Shown piece by piece: positions 1 through 10,111 of a stretch of DNA of 64,000 nucleotides; the first letter of the stretch is position 1; the number at the start of each line of letters is the position of its first letter. The DNA is from Chenopodium formosanum (taxonomy: Eukaryota > Streptophyta > Magnoliopsida > Caryophyllales > Amaranthaceae), in contig CM044857.1 of the NCBI GenBank assembly GCA_024500155.1, positions 4,466,501 to 4,530,500 on the forward strand. The letters are read 5' to 3'. Below the pieces are notes generated by a model. It was given only the letters and a program-made list of their open reading frames with translations, had not been told where the DNA came from and did not search any database. Made by a program: the position numbers and the translations under genes.

Positions 1-532
1 GTCTACAGTTTTTGAGAGCCTTGGAGTGATTCTGAAAGGAAAATATGGTGGTTTATATGAAAAAGCAGAGAATGTGATAAATGAAGAAACTCTGCAGGGA
101 CTAAGTTTGGAGGTGGTGAATGGGAAGATTCAGAAATTAGAGAAGGGAGAAGAAAAGAAAGAAAAAGGAACAGGAAAAAGAAAAGAAAAGGAAGAGGCTA
201 AGCAACCTGTGAGAAAGAGTAGGAGGCTATCAGCAAGCTCCTTCCCTCAAACCAGTATGGAGCAACCTCTTGAGTTGGATACTGATGAAAGGGAACTTGA
301 AAAGCAAGTTGCAAAGCTCACTGTGAGGTTGGTGTTGGCTGAAAAGCAATTAAAGGAATCTGCTGGGAAGATTCAGAAGTTAGAGAAGTCTGTGCAGGGG
401 CAAGACAAACTTCTGAAAGACCAGAAGCTGGATTTTCAGCAGCAGATCAAGAGTCTTGAGGAAAGACTGGACACTTTTGCTGCTCAACAGAAAGAAGACA
501 TCAAACAGATTCTGGAGTTCCTGAAGAGTTGA
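1..532 (+). CDS. env-like ORF of upstream element, C-terminal part
   Basis: The reading frame is open from the window edge to the stop at 530-532 and encodes the same C-terminal region as the full ORF at 8016-9485. It contains a Lys/Glu-rich basic stretch and then a long heptad-like coiled coil. The true start lies outside the window. The function of this extra ORF, found downstream of pol in Sirevirus-type copia elements, is not established; env-like is a positional name. Confidence 0.85.
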   Translation, partial: STVFESLGVILKGKYGGLYEKAENVINEETLQGLSLEVVNGKIQKLEKGEEKKEKGTGKRKEKEEAKQPVRKSRRLSASSFPQTSMEQPLELDTDERELEKQVAKLTVRLVLAEKQLKESAGKIQKLEKSVQGQDKLLKDQKLDFQQQIKSLEERLDTFAAQQKEDIKQILEFLKS

Positions 533-1158
533 TTCAGCAACCTTATTTTACCAGCCTTCATTATTAGCCTAGCCCTCTCCTATTTGCAGTCATGAACAAT
601 TTCAATTTCTATTTTAGTTTTTGGAACAATTACTTTTAGTTGTAACTTTTTTCAACTTGTTTAGCAGGATGTTAAATCTTTTGGTTTTTTTTTATGAATA
701 GTTGGAACTTTGCCTACACTTGTGTGTATGTGTATGTTTTGAACACTTATGCAGGGAAGTGGAACTTGCTTAAGGGAAGTTAGCAGCGTTGCCTTCAGTT
801 TCCCACACTCGATGAATTGCTTGTGGGGCTGTGGCTAGATGCTTAATACCTTGAAAAAGCAGGACTTTTTGATGATGCCAAAAGGGGGAAAAGAAAAGGC
901 AAACTTGAAGGCTGAAGTTGTTCTGGGTTCCAGTTGAGAAAGTATTAGAACTTTCTTCTGATATGGTGCTAGTAGCTTAGTTAGTTTTATTTTCTGTTGT
1001 GTTTATTTTTTTTTGGTGTTTTTCTAGTTTCTGTTTTTTAATTTCTGTTGTGTGTTTACTTCTTGTCAATAAACAAAAATCCAAAAATGCGCCCTTCTAT
1101 TTGTTTTAACTTTTCAAAAGAGTTTGCTTAAGTTTGTCATCATCAAAAAGAGGGAAAT
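1..1158 (+). mobile_element. 3' internal end of an upstream SIRE-like copia copy (partial)
   Basis: This stretch is base-for-base the same, as far as I can read, as 8954-10111: the end of the env-like ORF, its 3' region and the polypurine tract just before an LTR. It is therefore the right end of a second element copy whose body lies left of the window. It runs directly into the LTR at 1159 with no host DNA between, so that LTR is shared by two tandem copies. Confidence 0.93.
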
Positions 1159-2448
1159 TGTTGAAGCTTAAAGGTTTTGATGATGATGAACTTAAACTAA
1201 AGCAAACTCAATTAATAAAGGTTTATAAGTGTTTGATTATTACAGGTGAAGTTGACCTTGGAGGAGGAAGAGTAACTTAGGCTAAGAAGACATGAAGAGA
1301 TCTTTGAAGAAAAGTCAAACAATATAGAAGAAGAGTTCTCTAACAAGAACTGAGTTCCTTAACAGGAATGTTCCCTAACAGGAACTTGGATGATGCATGT
1401 TGAAGACAATAAGTTCTGCAAGGAACTTAGTCTGCGAAGTTCCTGTTGAAGACTGAAGAACAAGTGACAGCAGGAACTTGGTCCTGGTCTGTGAAGTCCA
1501 AGTAACCTACTTATGCAGAATATGGCGCAGCAATATTATTTAGTTAAGATTTTATCTTCTAGATTTATTGTTAAATATGTTAAGTAGGTTATGCATGAAA
1601 TTTATTAGAAGCGTGACAAGTTGCTTGGTAAATAAAGATAAAATTGGAAAAGATAAAAAGATAGATTTTATGAAAAGATTTTATTTAAAATCTGTTTCTT
1701 AAAATCGGTTTTAAAAAGATTTTATTCTTTTTAATATTTCTCTTTCTATCTTATTTTTCCGGAAAAGATTTTCTCTAAAGAAGATTTACTTAAACCGTGT
1801 TTTTGAGATAAGGCAAATTAACTTCTTTATCTTTTAGAAAACCTACTTGTTATACAAGTTGTACTTGTATAAATAGGAGAGATCGAATTGTTTTAGGTTT
1901 TTGTGAGTTTATGCGTGGAGAAATCACAGAGCTTTAATTGAGTAAGTTCCCCAAGCTTCTAACCTTGTCATATTAGTTTCGGATTTCGTGCATAGCTTGT
2001 CTATCATATATCAAGTTTCATCGTTTATATTGGTTGGGTTATTTGGGTGTTTGTATGTTTAATAATTACATACAGTTTGTGTAAGCTTCTAGTGTGAAGC
2101 TGAGAGTTCGTGTAATTTGAGAGTACAAGTGAATCTAAGTGTGGTGCTTAGATTGGGTAGGATAGGGTCCTATTGTGTAGCAAGTTCATTCTGAAACTTG
2201 TGAGTAAAGGTCTGTTTATAGTAGGTTGTAACTTGGTGTTTTCCCTACTATAGTGAAGTTGTTTGTGGTTGAAATCCCTAAGATAGGGTCGAGGTTTTAC
2301 TTCCAGTTGGGCTCTGGAAGGTTTCCTCGTAAAATTTGTGTGTCTTTGCTAGTTCCTATATGCATTGTTTTATAATTCCGCAAAAGTAGTCACTAGGAAC
2401 TTAAATACAACTCACCCCCCCCTCTTGTATTGTTCATCTCAACTAACA
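1159..2448 (+). repeat. middle LTR, shared by two tandem copies
   Basis: The LTR starts TGTTGAAGCTTAAAGG after a purine-rich tract and ends AACTAACA just before the PBS (1290 bp). Its first 332 bp match the right-hand LTR exactly; from 1491 onward the two differ at about 30 positions. A TATAAATAG box at 1868-1876 marks the likely promoter, putting U3 at about 1159-1895. U3 holds a cluster of GAA/TTC (GGAAC/GTTCC) motifs between 1330 and 1485. Confidence 0.93.
1868..1876 (+). promoter_or_regulatory. LTR TATA box
   Basis: TATAAATAG lies in mid-LTR, about 710 bp from the LTR start, and is conserved at the same place in the right LTR (10820-10827). It is the best candidate for the core promoter of the genomic RNA. 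Confidence 0.7.
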
Positions 2449-2450
2449 AT

Positions 2451-2464
2451 TGGTATCAAAGGCT
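2451..2464 (+). other. primer binding site (initiator Met tRNA type)
   Basis: TGGTATCAAAGGCT begins two bases after the LTR end. It matches the usual plant copia PBS, complementary to the 3' end of initiator tRNA-Met, with one or two differences. It confirms the right boundary of the LTR. Confidence 0.85.
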
Positions 2465-2508
2465 CTCACGTGTAAGCAAATAACTTTGCTGAGTAAGTTC
2501 CTGGAGAG

Positions 2509-3528
2509 ATGAATTACAAGGAGAAACTTGAAGAAGGGTATTCCACCCAACGTCCACCCATGTTCAATGGCAAGTTTTACACCTACTGGAAAAACAGGAT
2601 GGAGATCTTTATCAAGGCTGAAAATTACCAGGTTTGGCGTGTTATTGAATCTGGTGATTTTGAAATAACTGCAACCAATGAAAAGAACGAGGTAGCTCCT
2701 AAACTTATTTCTGATTATGACAAGGAAGACTATCAGAAACTTGAGTTAAATGCTTTGGGTATAAAGTATTTACATTGTGGACTTGGACCTCATGAACATA
2801 ATCGTATCATGGGATGCAAGTCTGCTAAACAGATTTGGGATCTACTAGAGGTAACTCATGAAGATACTAATGAGGTAAAACGTTCTAAAATTAATTTATT
2901 AATGTCTAGATATGAAAGGATTGAAATGCAATCTAAGGAATCTATAGAGGAAATGTTTACTAGGTTTAATGATATTATTAATGAATTGAATTCCCTTGGC
3001 AGACACATTCCTATTGATGAACAGGCAAGAAAGATCTTAAGAAGCCTACCACAAGATGAACGCTGGAGATCTAAGGTTACTGCCATGAAGAAAGCTAAGG
3101 ACTTCACCAAGTTCAATATGGAACAACTAGCAGGTTCACTGATGACTCATGAACTTCATCTGAGTTCCAATACTGAAAGTTCCAAGAACAAGAGTCTTGT
3201 TCTGAAGGCCCAAGATTCAGAGGACTCAGAAGTGGATGAGGAAGAGATGGCAATGCTAGTAAGAAGATTTAAGAAGATGATGAATAACAGGAAGTTTGAT
3301 AAGAACAAGAAGAACACTAGTTTCAGAGACACGACCTGTTTCAAATGTGGGTCTAAAGATCACTTTATTAAAGATTGTCCTCTCAAGGAAGGTGACAAAG
3401 GAAAGACTAAAGGAAAAGAGCATTCTAAGGAGTCAAGAGTCTATAAGCCTTACTTCACGAAGGACAATGTGAAAAAGGCTATGCTGGCTGTCTGGGGAGA
3501 TACAAATTCAGAAGAAGAAGAGGACTAA
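2509..3528 (+). pseudogene. gag: copia gag (capsid/nucleocapsid)
   Basis: This 339-codon ORF has a copia-type gag domain (about residues 10-220), an acidic/basic linker and a CCHC zinc knuckle at C277, C280, H285, C290. It would form the particle shell and bind the genomic RNA. The ORF ends at a TAA, but the same frame continues with gag-like sequence, so the stop is probably a mutation inside what is usually one gag-pol frame. It starts 60 bp after the LTR end, as expected. The gag domain itself looks undamaged. Confidence 0.85.
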
Positions 3529-4329
3529 CCATCAGAAGAAATAGCCCATCTATGTCTAATGGCTAAAACAGATGAAAAGGCAAAACTAAAGGCATTGGAA
3601 TCTGAGGTATGGTTTTCCCAAAAAGATTTAAAACATTTCTCTAAAGAAAACCTAATATGTGCTGTGTTGGATATTCAAGAAGAGTTAAAGGAATGATAGA
3701 GAGCCAAACAACTAAGTGATGAAGCTTTAGTAACTTACAAAGATAACAGTGAGTGGGTTGATAACATGAAGTTTGACATTCAATATAGGTTCTTTAATCT
3801 GTTTGATGAAAATAAAACTTTGAAAGAGACTATAGATAGGTTAAAACAAGATAACATAATGTTAAATGTGGAACTGTCTTTGATGAAACTCTGTCTTGAT
3901 GCTCCTAACTCTGAAGTTCCTCCATTTGCTCAATATCCGAATTTTGAAAAACTAAAATTTGATTTAGAAGATTTAAGAACGGATAAGGCACGACTTGAGG
4001 GGGAACTTGAAAGAGCTAGGAAAGGTAAACAACCTATAGAATATAGAGTTCCTGATTGGATCACTAAAGCTCAAACCAAGAGAACATAAGGTTTGGGTTT
4101 CAAAAAGAAGTTCCAAAAGGAAAATAAGTATGTTGACCTACCTAGTAGTATTGTTTGTTATTTCTGTAGTAATACAGGACACAAGCAGGTTAAGTGTTCT
4201 AAGAAAGAAAAGAGCATGCAGAAAAACATAAAACATGTTGAACAGATTTGGGTTATGAAAGATAATCCCACTCATGTTACACAGGAACCCAAGGAAACCT
4301 GGGTTCCTGATACTAACGTTTGATTCTTC
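3529..4329 (+). pseudogene. gag-pol linker with second zinc knuckle
   Basis: The segment continues the frame of gag and is interrupted by stops at 3694-3699 (two in a row), 4087-4089 and 4321-4323. Between them lie a coiled-coil-like region (3766-4089) and a second CCHC knuckle within 4159-4203 (C-x2-C-x4-H-x4-C), which is typical of Sirevirus-type elements. Four stop codons make this part clearly non-functional. Confidence 0.8.
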
Positions 4330-5802
4330 ATGCAGGTTCCAGTGAGGGGGAACAACACTTGGTACCTCAACAGTGGTTGTTCTAAGCACATGACTGGGGA
4401 TAAATCTGGATTTCTCTTACTGGATGCCCACTATGGTGGGACTGTGATCATTGGCGATAATATGAAAGGTGATATAATTTCTATTGGCAAAGTAGGAAGG
4501 TCTAGTTCCCATGCTATTGAACTTGTATTCTTAGTCGAGGGCCTCAAACACAACTTGTTAAGTATTTCACAGTTTTGTGACAAAGGTAACTCTGTTAGCT
4601 TTACTTCTAATAAATGTAGAATCATCCACAATGACACTGGGAACACAATCTTAGAAGGAACTCGAAAAGGGAACACATATGTTGTGGATCTTAACAAGGT
4701 TCCTAATAGCAGTCTGACATGTCTCAGTGTTATTGAGGATGATCCTCTATTGTGGCACAAGATATTTGGTCATGCAAGTATTTCTTTACTTGATAAACTG
4801 AAATCTAAAGAATTAGTGGAAGGACTTCCTTGCATTAAGTTCCTATATGATAAGATATGTGATGCTTGTGTTAGAGGTAAACAGACTCGAGTTTCCTTTA
4901 AATCCAAAAAGTTGGTAAGCACCAAAAGGCCTTTGGAACTTATTCATATGGATCTCTGTGGACCAATGAGAATCGAAAGTAGAAGTGGTAAGAACTATGT
5001 TATGGTAATTGTAGATGAATTTTCAAGGTATACTTGGGTATTCTTTCTTGTCAGTAAAGATGAAACGTTTGATGAATTTGTTGCTTTTGTAAAGAAAGAA
5101 CAGAGAAGAACAGGTAATCCATTGGTACATCTCAGATCAGATCATGGTATAGAATTTGAAAATTCCAAGTTTGATGATTTCTGTACAAAGCATGGAATGG
5201 ATCATAACTTCTCAGCACCAAGAACTCCACAGCAAAATGGAGTTGTAGAACGCAAGAATAGAATCCTTGAAGACATGGCTAGAACAATGCTAATTTCAAG
5301 CAGACTGCCTAGGAACTTTTGGGCAAAGGCAGTGAACACAGCATGTTATATCCTTAACAGAGTATCTGTTAGAGCCATCACCAACAAAACTCCCTATGAA
5401 CTCATGAAAAGGAGAAAACCTAACATTTCTTACTTTAGATCTTTTGGTTGTAAATGCTTCGTTCACAATAATGGAAAAAGGAACTTGGGAAAGTTTGATG
5501 AAAGAAGTGATGAGGCAGTTTTCTTAGGATATGCCTCTAATAGTAAAGCCTATAGAGTTTATAATAAGAGAACAATGTGTGTTGAGGAATCTGTACATGT
5601 TATATTTGATGAAACTGAACAATTTATTGATGTACAGGATTGTGATAATAATTTTGAAATTGGTCTTGTGCAAAAACAGGATCCAGATGAGGAATCAACA
5701 TCATTTCAGAAGCAGCCAGCTGAAAATGAAGCAAATACTGAAGCAAATGAAGGACCTACATTGGAGAATGCAGCAGAAACTCCACAGAACAGAATATATT
5801 AA
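4330..5802 (+). pseudogene. pol: copia protease and integrase
   Basis: The segment begins at the protease active site. The expected catalytic Asp of the D-S-G triad is replaced by Asn (residue 14 of this ORF, codon 4369-4371), which should abolish cleavage. The integrase keeps its H143/H148/C177/C180 zinc motif and the triad D208, D271 and E307 with the correct D-35-E spacing, so its core is intact. The frame then runs out at about 5800, where a frameshift separates it from reverse transcriptase. The matching frame resumes from about 5805 in register 3. Confidence 0.88.
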
Positions 5803-7193
5803 ATGAAGAAGTTCCTGCAGAAGTGCAAACTGAGAATCAAGTTGAAATTCCTACTGCAGAACCAGTCAATAACAATGAAGAAAGACTATATCCAATTAAG
5901 GACTTCACGCCAAAGCCTTGGAAACATTACAAGTCACATCCTATGGATGCAATCATGAGCGATATCACAAAAGGAACTCAGACCAGATCTCAGCTTAGGA
6001 ACTTCTGTGCATTCTACGCGTTCCTTTCCTCTATGGAACCTAAAAACTATGTTGAAGCCTTAACTGACGCTGACTGGATTAATGCTATGCAAGCTGAACT
6101 TAATGAGTTTGAAAGAAATAAAGTTTAGCATCTGGAACCTAAACCTAACAAGAAGAAGACAATTGGTTTAAAATGGGTGTTTAGGAACAAGGTAGATGAG
6201 CATGGTATTATTGTCAGGAACAAAGCTAGACTTGTTGTACAAGGTTTCAATCAACAAGAAGGAATTGACTATGAAGAAACATTTTCTCCTGTAGCCAGGT
6301 TAGAAGCCATACGCTTACTTATTGCTTTTGCTGCTTACATGGGATTTAGGCTGTACCAAATGGATGTTAAATATGCGTTTTTAAATGGATTTCTTGATGA
6401 GGAAGTCTATGTGGAACAGCCTCCTGGATTTGAGAATCCAGAGTTCCCAAACCATGTCTATAAGCTTGACAAAGCTCTTTATGGGTTGAAGCAAGCTCCT
6501 AGAGCATGGTATGAAAGATTATCTAAGTTCCTTTTGAAAAATGGTTTTAAACGTGGTAAAATTGACAAAACTTTGTTTTTAAAATCAAATGGAACTGATA
6601 TCCTAGTTGTACAGATTTATATTGATGATATTTTGTTTGGTGCAACTAACGAATCTCTGTGCAAGTATTTTGCTGACCTAATGAGTGGAGAATTTAAAAT
6701 GAGTATGATGGGTGAATTAAACTTCTTCCTCGGTTTGCAAATCAAACAAACTGAAGAAGGAATCATGATCCATCAGCAAAAAAATATCAAGGAACTGATG
6801 AAGAAATACAAGATGGACAATGCAAAAACCAATAACACTCCTATGGGTATTGGAACTAGGTTGGATGAAGATCCAACTGGAACTTGCATAGATCAAACTA
6901 TGTATCGAGGTATGATTGACTTTCTACTTTACTTAACAGCTAGTAGACCTGACATATCTTTTACTGTAGGTCTATGTGCCAGGTTCCAAGCAAATCCAAA
7001 GGAATCCCACTTGAAAGCAGTAAAGAGAATTCTTAGATACTTAAAAGGAACTGATGACTTGAGTCTCTTCTATCCTAGAAGTGACTCCTTTGATTTAAAT
7101 GGCTTTACTGATGCTGACTATGCAGGTGATTTGGTTAATAGAAAAAGCACTTCAGGTATGGTACAGTTTTTAGGACCTTGTTTAGTTTCTTAG
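5803..7193 (+). pseudogene. pol: copia reverse transcriptase
   Basis: This part is one frame away from integrase and carries a TAG at 6126-6128, just inside the RT domain. Downstream, RT motifs are well preserved: QMDVKYAFLNGF with its catalytic Asp, then YIDD (usually YVDD in this superfamily) near residue 150 of the segment starting at 6177. The RNase H start TDADYAGD follows at about 7110. A second TAG at 7191-7193 splits RNase H. Frame and motif order match copia. Confidence 0.88.
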
Positions 7194-7562
7194 GGTTCCA
7201 AGAAGCAAAACACAGTTGCATTGTCTACAGCTAAAGTTGAGTATGTGGTAGCAGCAGCATGTTGTTCACAAGTACTTTGGATAAAGCAACAGGTTAGAGA
7301 TTTTGGTATTATTTTTGAATGTGTGCCTATTTACTGTGATAATACTAGTGCTATATGTATTTCTAAAGATCCAGTTCAACACTCAAAGGTAAAACACATC
7401 CACATTAGGCATCACTTTCTAAAAGATAATGTGGAGTAAGGGAATATTAAGTTAGAATTTTGTTATACTGAAAATCAAATTGCTGATATGCTAACCAAGT
7501 CCTTGAGCAGAGAAAGATTTGAGAAATTGAGATTGGAACTTGGGATGATCAAGCTGACTTGA
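7194..7562 (+). pseudogene. pol: copia RNase H, C-terminal end of pol
   Basis: The frame of RT continues past the TAG at 7191 with the RNase H motifs YCDN and HIRHHF, then meets a TAA at 7437-7439. It resumes with the typical copia C-terminus and ends at the natural-looking TGA at 7560-7562. In total gag-pol has about seven disabling stops plus one frameshift. Confidence 0.85.
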
Positions 7563-8015
7563 CTGCTTTTAAAGTTTCAAGATATGGCAAAGTCAAAAAT
7601 AATGTAAATAGAGCTAAAAAAGCATTTAGCACAAACTTGGTATGCTAAACACAGCTGAAGTGTCACCGTTGTTAATTACTGAAGGTAAGTTCATTAAAAT
7701 ACCTAACTCAATAAGATAGTAATTATGTACATTGCACATGAGTAGAAAGCGTGTTCCAATTGTGTGTTTTATTTTCAGAAAGTTTTGTTAAATGAATTTG
7801 GAAAGAAAAAGAATTCGGCAAATTCATCCTGCTAAATTTAATTTGGAAAATTATTTGAATTTGTTCAATTAATGACTGTAAACTTATTAACTTCCTCACA
7901 CCGTTTCATTTATTATAAAAAGCAGCTTCACCCACCTTACATCATCACTGTCAAATCAAAATTACCCACTGTGAAAAAATTTCTACAACCTTCCTAAAAC
8001 CCTCAGGAAAACACC
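7563..8015 (+). promoter_or_regulatory. spacer with predicted intron and TATA box before env-like ORF
   Basis: The spacer carries a consensus donor AG|GTAAGT at 7683-7690 and a pyrimidine-rich acceptor TTTTATTTTCAG ending at 7778, giving a 94-bp intron. It also has a TATAAAA box at 7914-7920, about 95 bp before an ATG in excellent context (CACCATGG). Either could allow expression of the env-like ORF separately from pol. Signals are seen; use is inferred. Confidence 0.5.
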
Positions 8016-9485
8016 ATGGTCATCATCACCTCCATTAGCTCTTCCAAAAGCTCTCAAAACATCCATAACTCAGAACAGGAAGAGGTCTCTTCACTTCCTA
8101 TTGTATCCTTTAAAGAACCACAAGCCGAACCCACTTCATCCTCTACACCGCAAAACCCTAAGCCCGCTGAAACAGAGGACATAACTTCTGAATCAATTCT
8201 TCAAAAATGGAAAGAGTGGAAAGAGATGAAAGAGAAGAGAAAGACTGTTGAAGAACACATCAAGGAGGTTGAGGATTTTGCTGAAAAAATTGAGGACTCC
8301 GAAAGAGAGAATTCTAAGAAGGAGGAAGATGAAGAAATCACTGATCAAGCAGAGCTTGAGTCACAAGCAGGAAGGTATGTTGTTGGTCATCGCATAGATT
8401 TAACTTGGTGCAGAATGGCTAGGTTCCTAGAATTTCTTGATTTGATTAAGTTCCAAGGATGGGACTATCTGTTGTCTAAAGCTTCTGATAATTACTTATA
8501 TTCAATTGCCATGACTGAGTTTTGTCAAAATTTTCAAGCAAAATTGGGAGTTATTTCTAGTGAAATTGATGGGGTAAAAGTTGAGTTTAATGTTGAAACC
8601 CTAGGTAGTATTTTGAAATCTCCGATTGGAGGGTATGAGACTTACATTAAAGGAAAGTCAAGTGTGAAGGTTGGAAATTACTTGAGTGGTGACATTGTTG
8701 AAGCCCTAGGAGGAAAAAGGGGGAAGAACGTAATGAGCCACAATGATCTAAGCCCATTGAACAAGCTGTTATTCAATCTTGTCAAGAAAACTATTCTGCC
8801 AAGAACATCAAAGAAAGGTGAAGCATGTCTGATGGACATGGCAGTAATTTTCTGTCTGTCTATGAAGATGAAGGTCAATTTTCCCTCACTTATGTATCAA
8901 CATTTAGCACATTGTGTTCCTAGTAAAACTAAGGTGGGGTATGGAGCTATCCTGTCTACAGTTTTTGAGAGCCTTGGAGTGATTCTGAAAGGAAAATATG
9001 GTGGTTTATATGAAAAAGCAGAGAATGTGATAAATGAAGAAACTCTGCAGGGACTAAGTTTGGAGGTGGTGAATGGGAAGATTCAGAAATTAGAGAAGGG
9101 AGAAGAAAAGAAAGAAAAAGGAACAGGAAAAAGAAAAGAAAAGGAAGAGGCTAAGCAACCTGTGAGAAAGAGTAGGAGGCTATCAGCAAGCTCCTTCCCT
9201 CAAACCAGTATGGAGCAACCTCTTGAGTTGGATACTGATGAAAGGGAACTTGAAAAGCAAGTTGCAAAGCTCACTGTGAGGTTGGTGTTGGCTGAAAAGC
9301 AATTAAAGGAATCTGCTGGGAAGATTCAGAAGTTAGAGAAGTCTGTGCAGGGGCAAGACAAACTTCTGAAAGACCAGAAGCTGGATTTTCAGCAGCAGAT
9401 CAAGAGTCTTGAGGAAAGACTGGACACTTTTGCTGCTCAACAGAAAGAAGACATCAAACAGATTCTGGAGTTCCTGAAGAGTTGA
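8016..9485 (+). CDS. env-like coiled-coil protein of SIRE-type element
   Basis: The intact ORF has 489 codons downstream of pol. The N-terminal 40 residues are Ser/Thr/Pro-rich, residues 60-120 are a charged coiled coil, and residues about 120-300 form a globular region resembling the putative plant transposon protein domain that I know from such ORFs. Residues 325-380 are Lys/Arg/Glu-rich, with a possible nuclear-localisation-like cluster, and residues 395-485 form a strong coiled coil. I see no signal peptide or convincing transmembrane segment, so a true envelope role is doubtful. The start ATG sits in strong context. The frame is open although gag-pol is ruined, which is unusual. Confidence 0.82.
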   Translation: MVIITSISSSKSSQNIHNSEQEEVSSLPIVSFKEPQAEPTSSSTPQNPKPAETEDITSESILQKWKEWKEMKEKRKTVEEHIKEVEDFAEKIEDSERENSKKEEDEEITDQAELESQAGRYVVGHRIDLTWCRMARFLEFLDLIKFQGWDYLLSKASDNYLYSIAMTEFCQNFQAKLGVISSEIDGVKVEFNVETLGSILKSPIGGYETYIKGKSSVKVGNYLSGDIVEALGGKRGKNVMSHNDLSPLNKLLFNLVKKTILPRTSKKGEACLMDMAVIFCLSMKMKVNFPSLMYQHLAHCVPSKTKVGYGAILSTVFESLGVILKGKYGGLYEKAENVINEETLQGLSLEVVNGKIQKLEKGEEKKEKGTGKRKEKEEAKQPVRKSRRLSASSFPQTSMEQPLELDTDERELEKQVAKLTVRLVLAEKQLKESAGKIQKLEKSVQGQDKLLKDQKLDFQQQIKSLEERLDTFAAQQKEDIKQILEFLKS

Positions 9486-10111
9486 TTCAGCAACCTTATT
9501 TTACCAGCCTTCATTATTAGCCTAGCCCTCTCCTATTTGCAGTCATGAACAATTTCAATTTCTATTTTAGTTTTTGGAACAATTACTTTTAGTTGTAACT
9601 TTTTTCAACTTGTTTAGCAGGATGTTAAATCTTTTGGTTTTTTTTTATGAATAGTTGGAACTTTGCCTACACTTGTGTGTATGTGTATGTTTTGAACACT
9701 TATGCAGGGAAGTGGAACTTGCTTAAGGGAAGTTAGCAGCGTTGCCTTCAGTTTCCCACACTCGATGAATTGCTTGTGGGGCTGTGGCTAGATGCTTAAT
9801 ACCTTGAAAAAGCAGGACTTTTTGATGATGCCAAAAGGGGGAAAAGAAAAGGCAAACTTGAAGGCTGAAGTTGTTCTGGGTTCCAGTTGAGAAAGTATTA
9901 GAACTTTCTTCTGATATGGTGCTAGTAGCTTAGTTAGTTTTATTTTCTGTTGTGTTTATTTTTTTTTGGTGTTTTTCTAGTTTCTGTTTTTTAATTTCTG
10001 TTGTGTGTTTACTTCTTGTCAATAAACAAAAATCCAAAAATGCGCCCTTCTATTTGTTTTAACTTTTCAAAAGAGTTTGCTTAAGTTTGTCATCATCAAA
10101 AAGAGGGAAAT
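9486..10111 (+). other. 3' internal region and polypurine tract
   Basis: Non-coding sequence between the env-like stop and the right LTR. It ends in the purine-rich tract AAAAAGAGGGAAAT (10098-10111), where plus-strand DNA synthesis would start. An identical copy stands at 533-1158. Confidence 0.8.
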
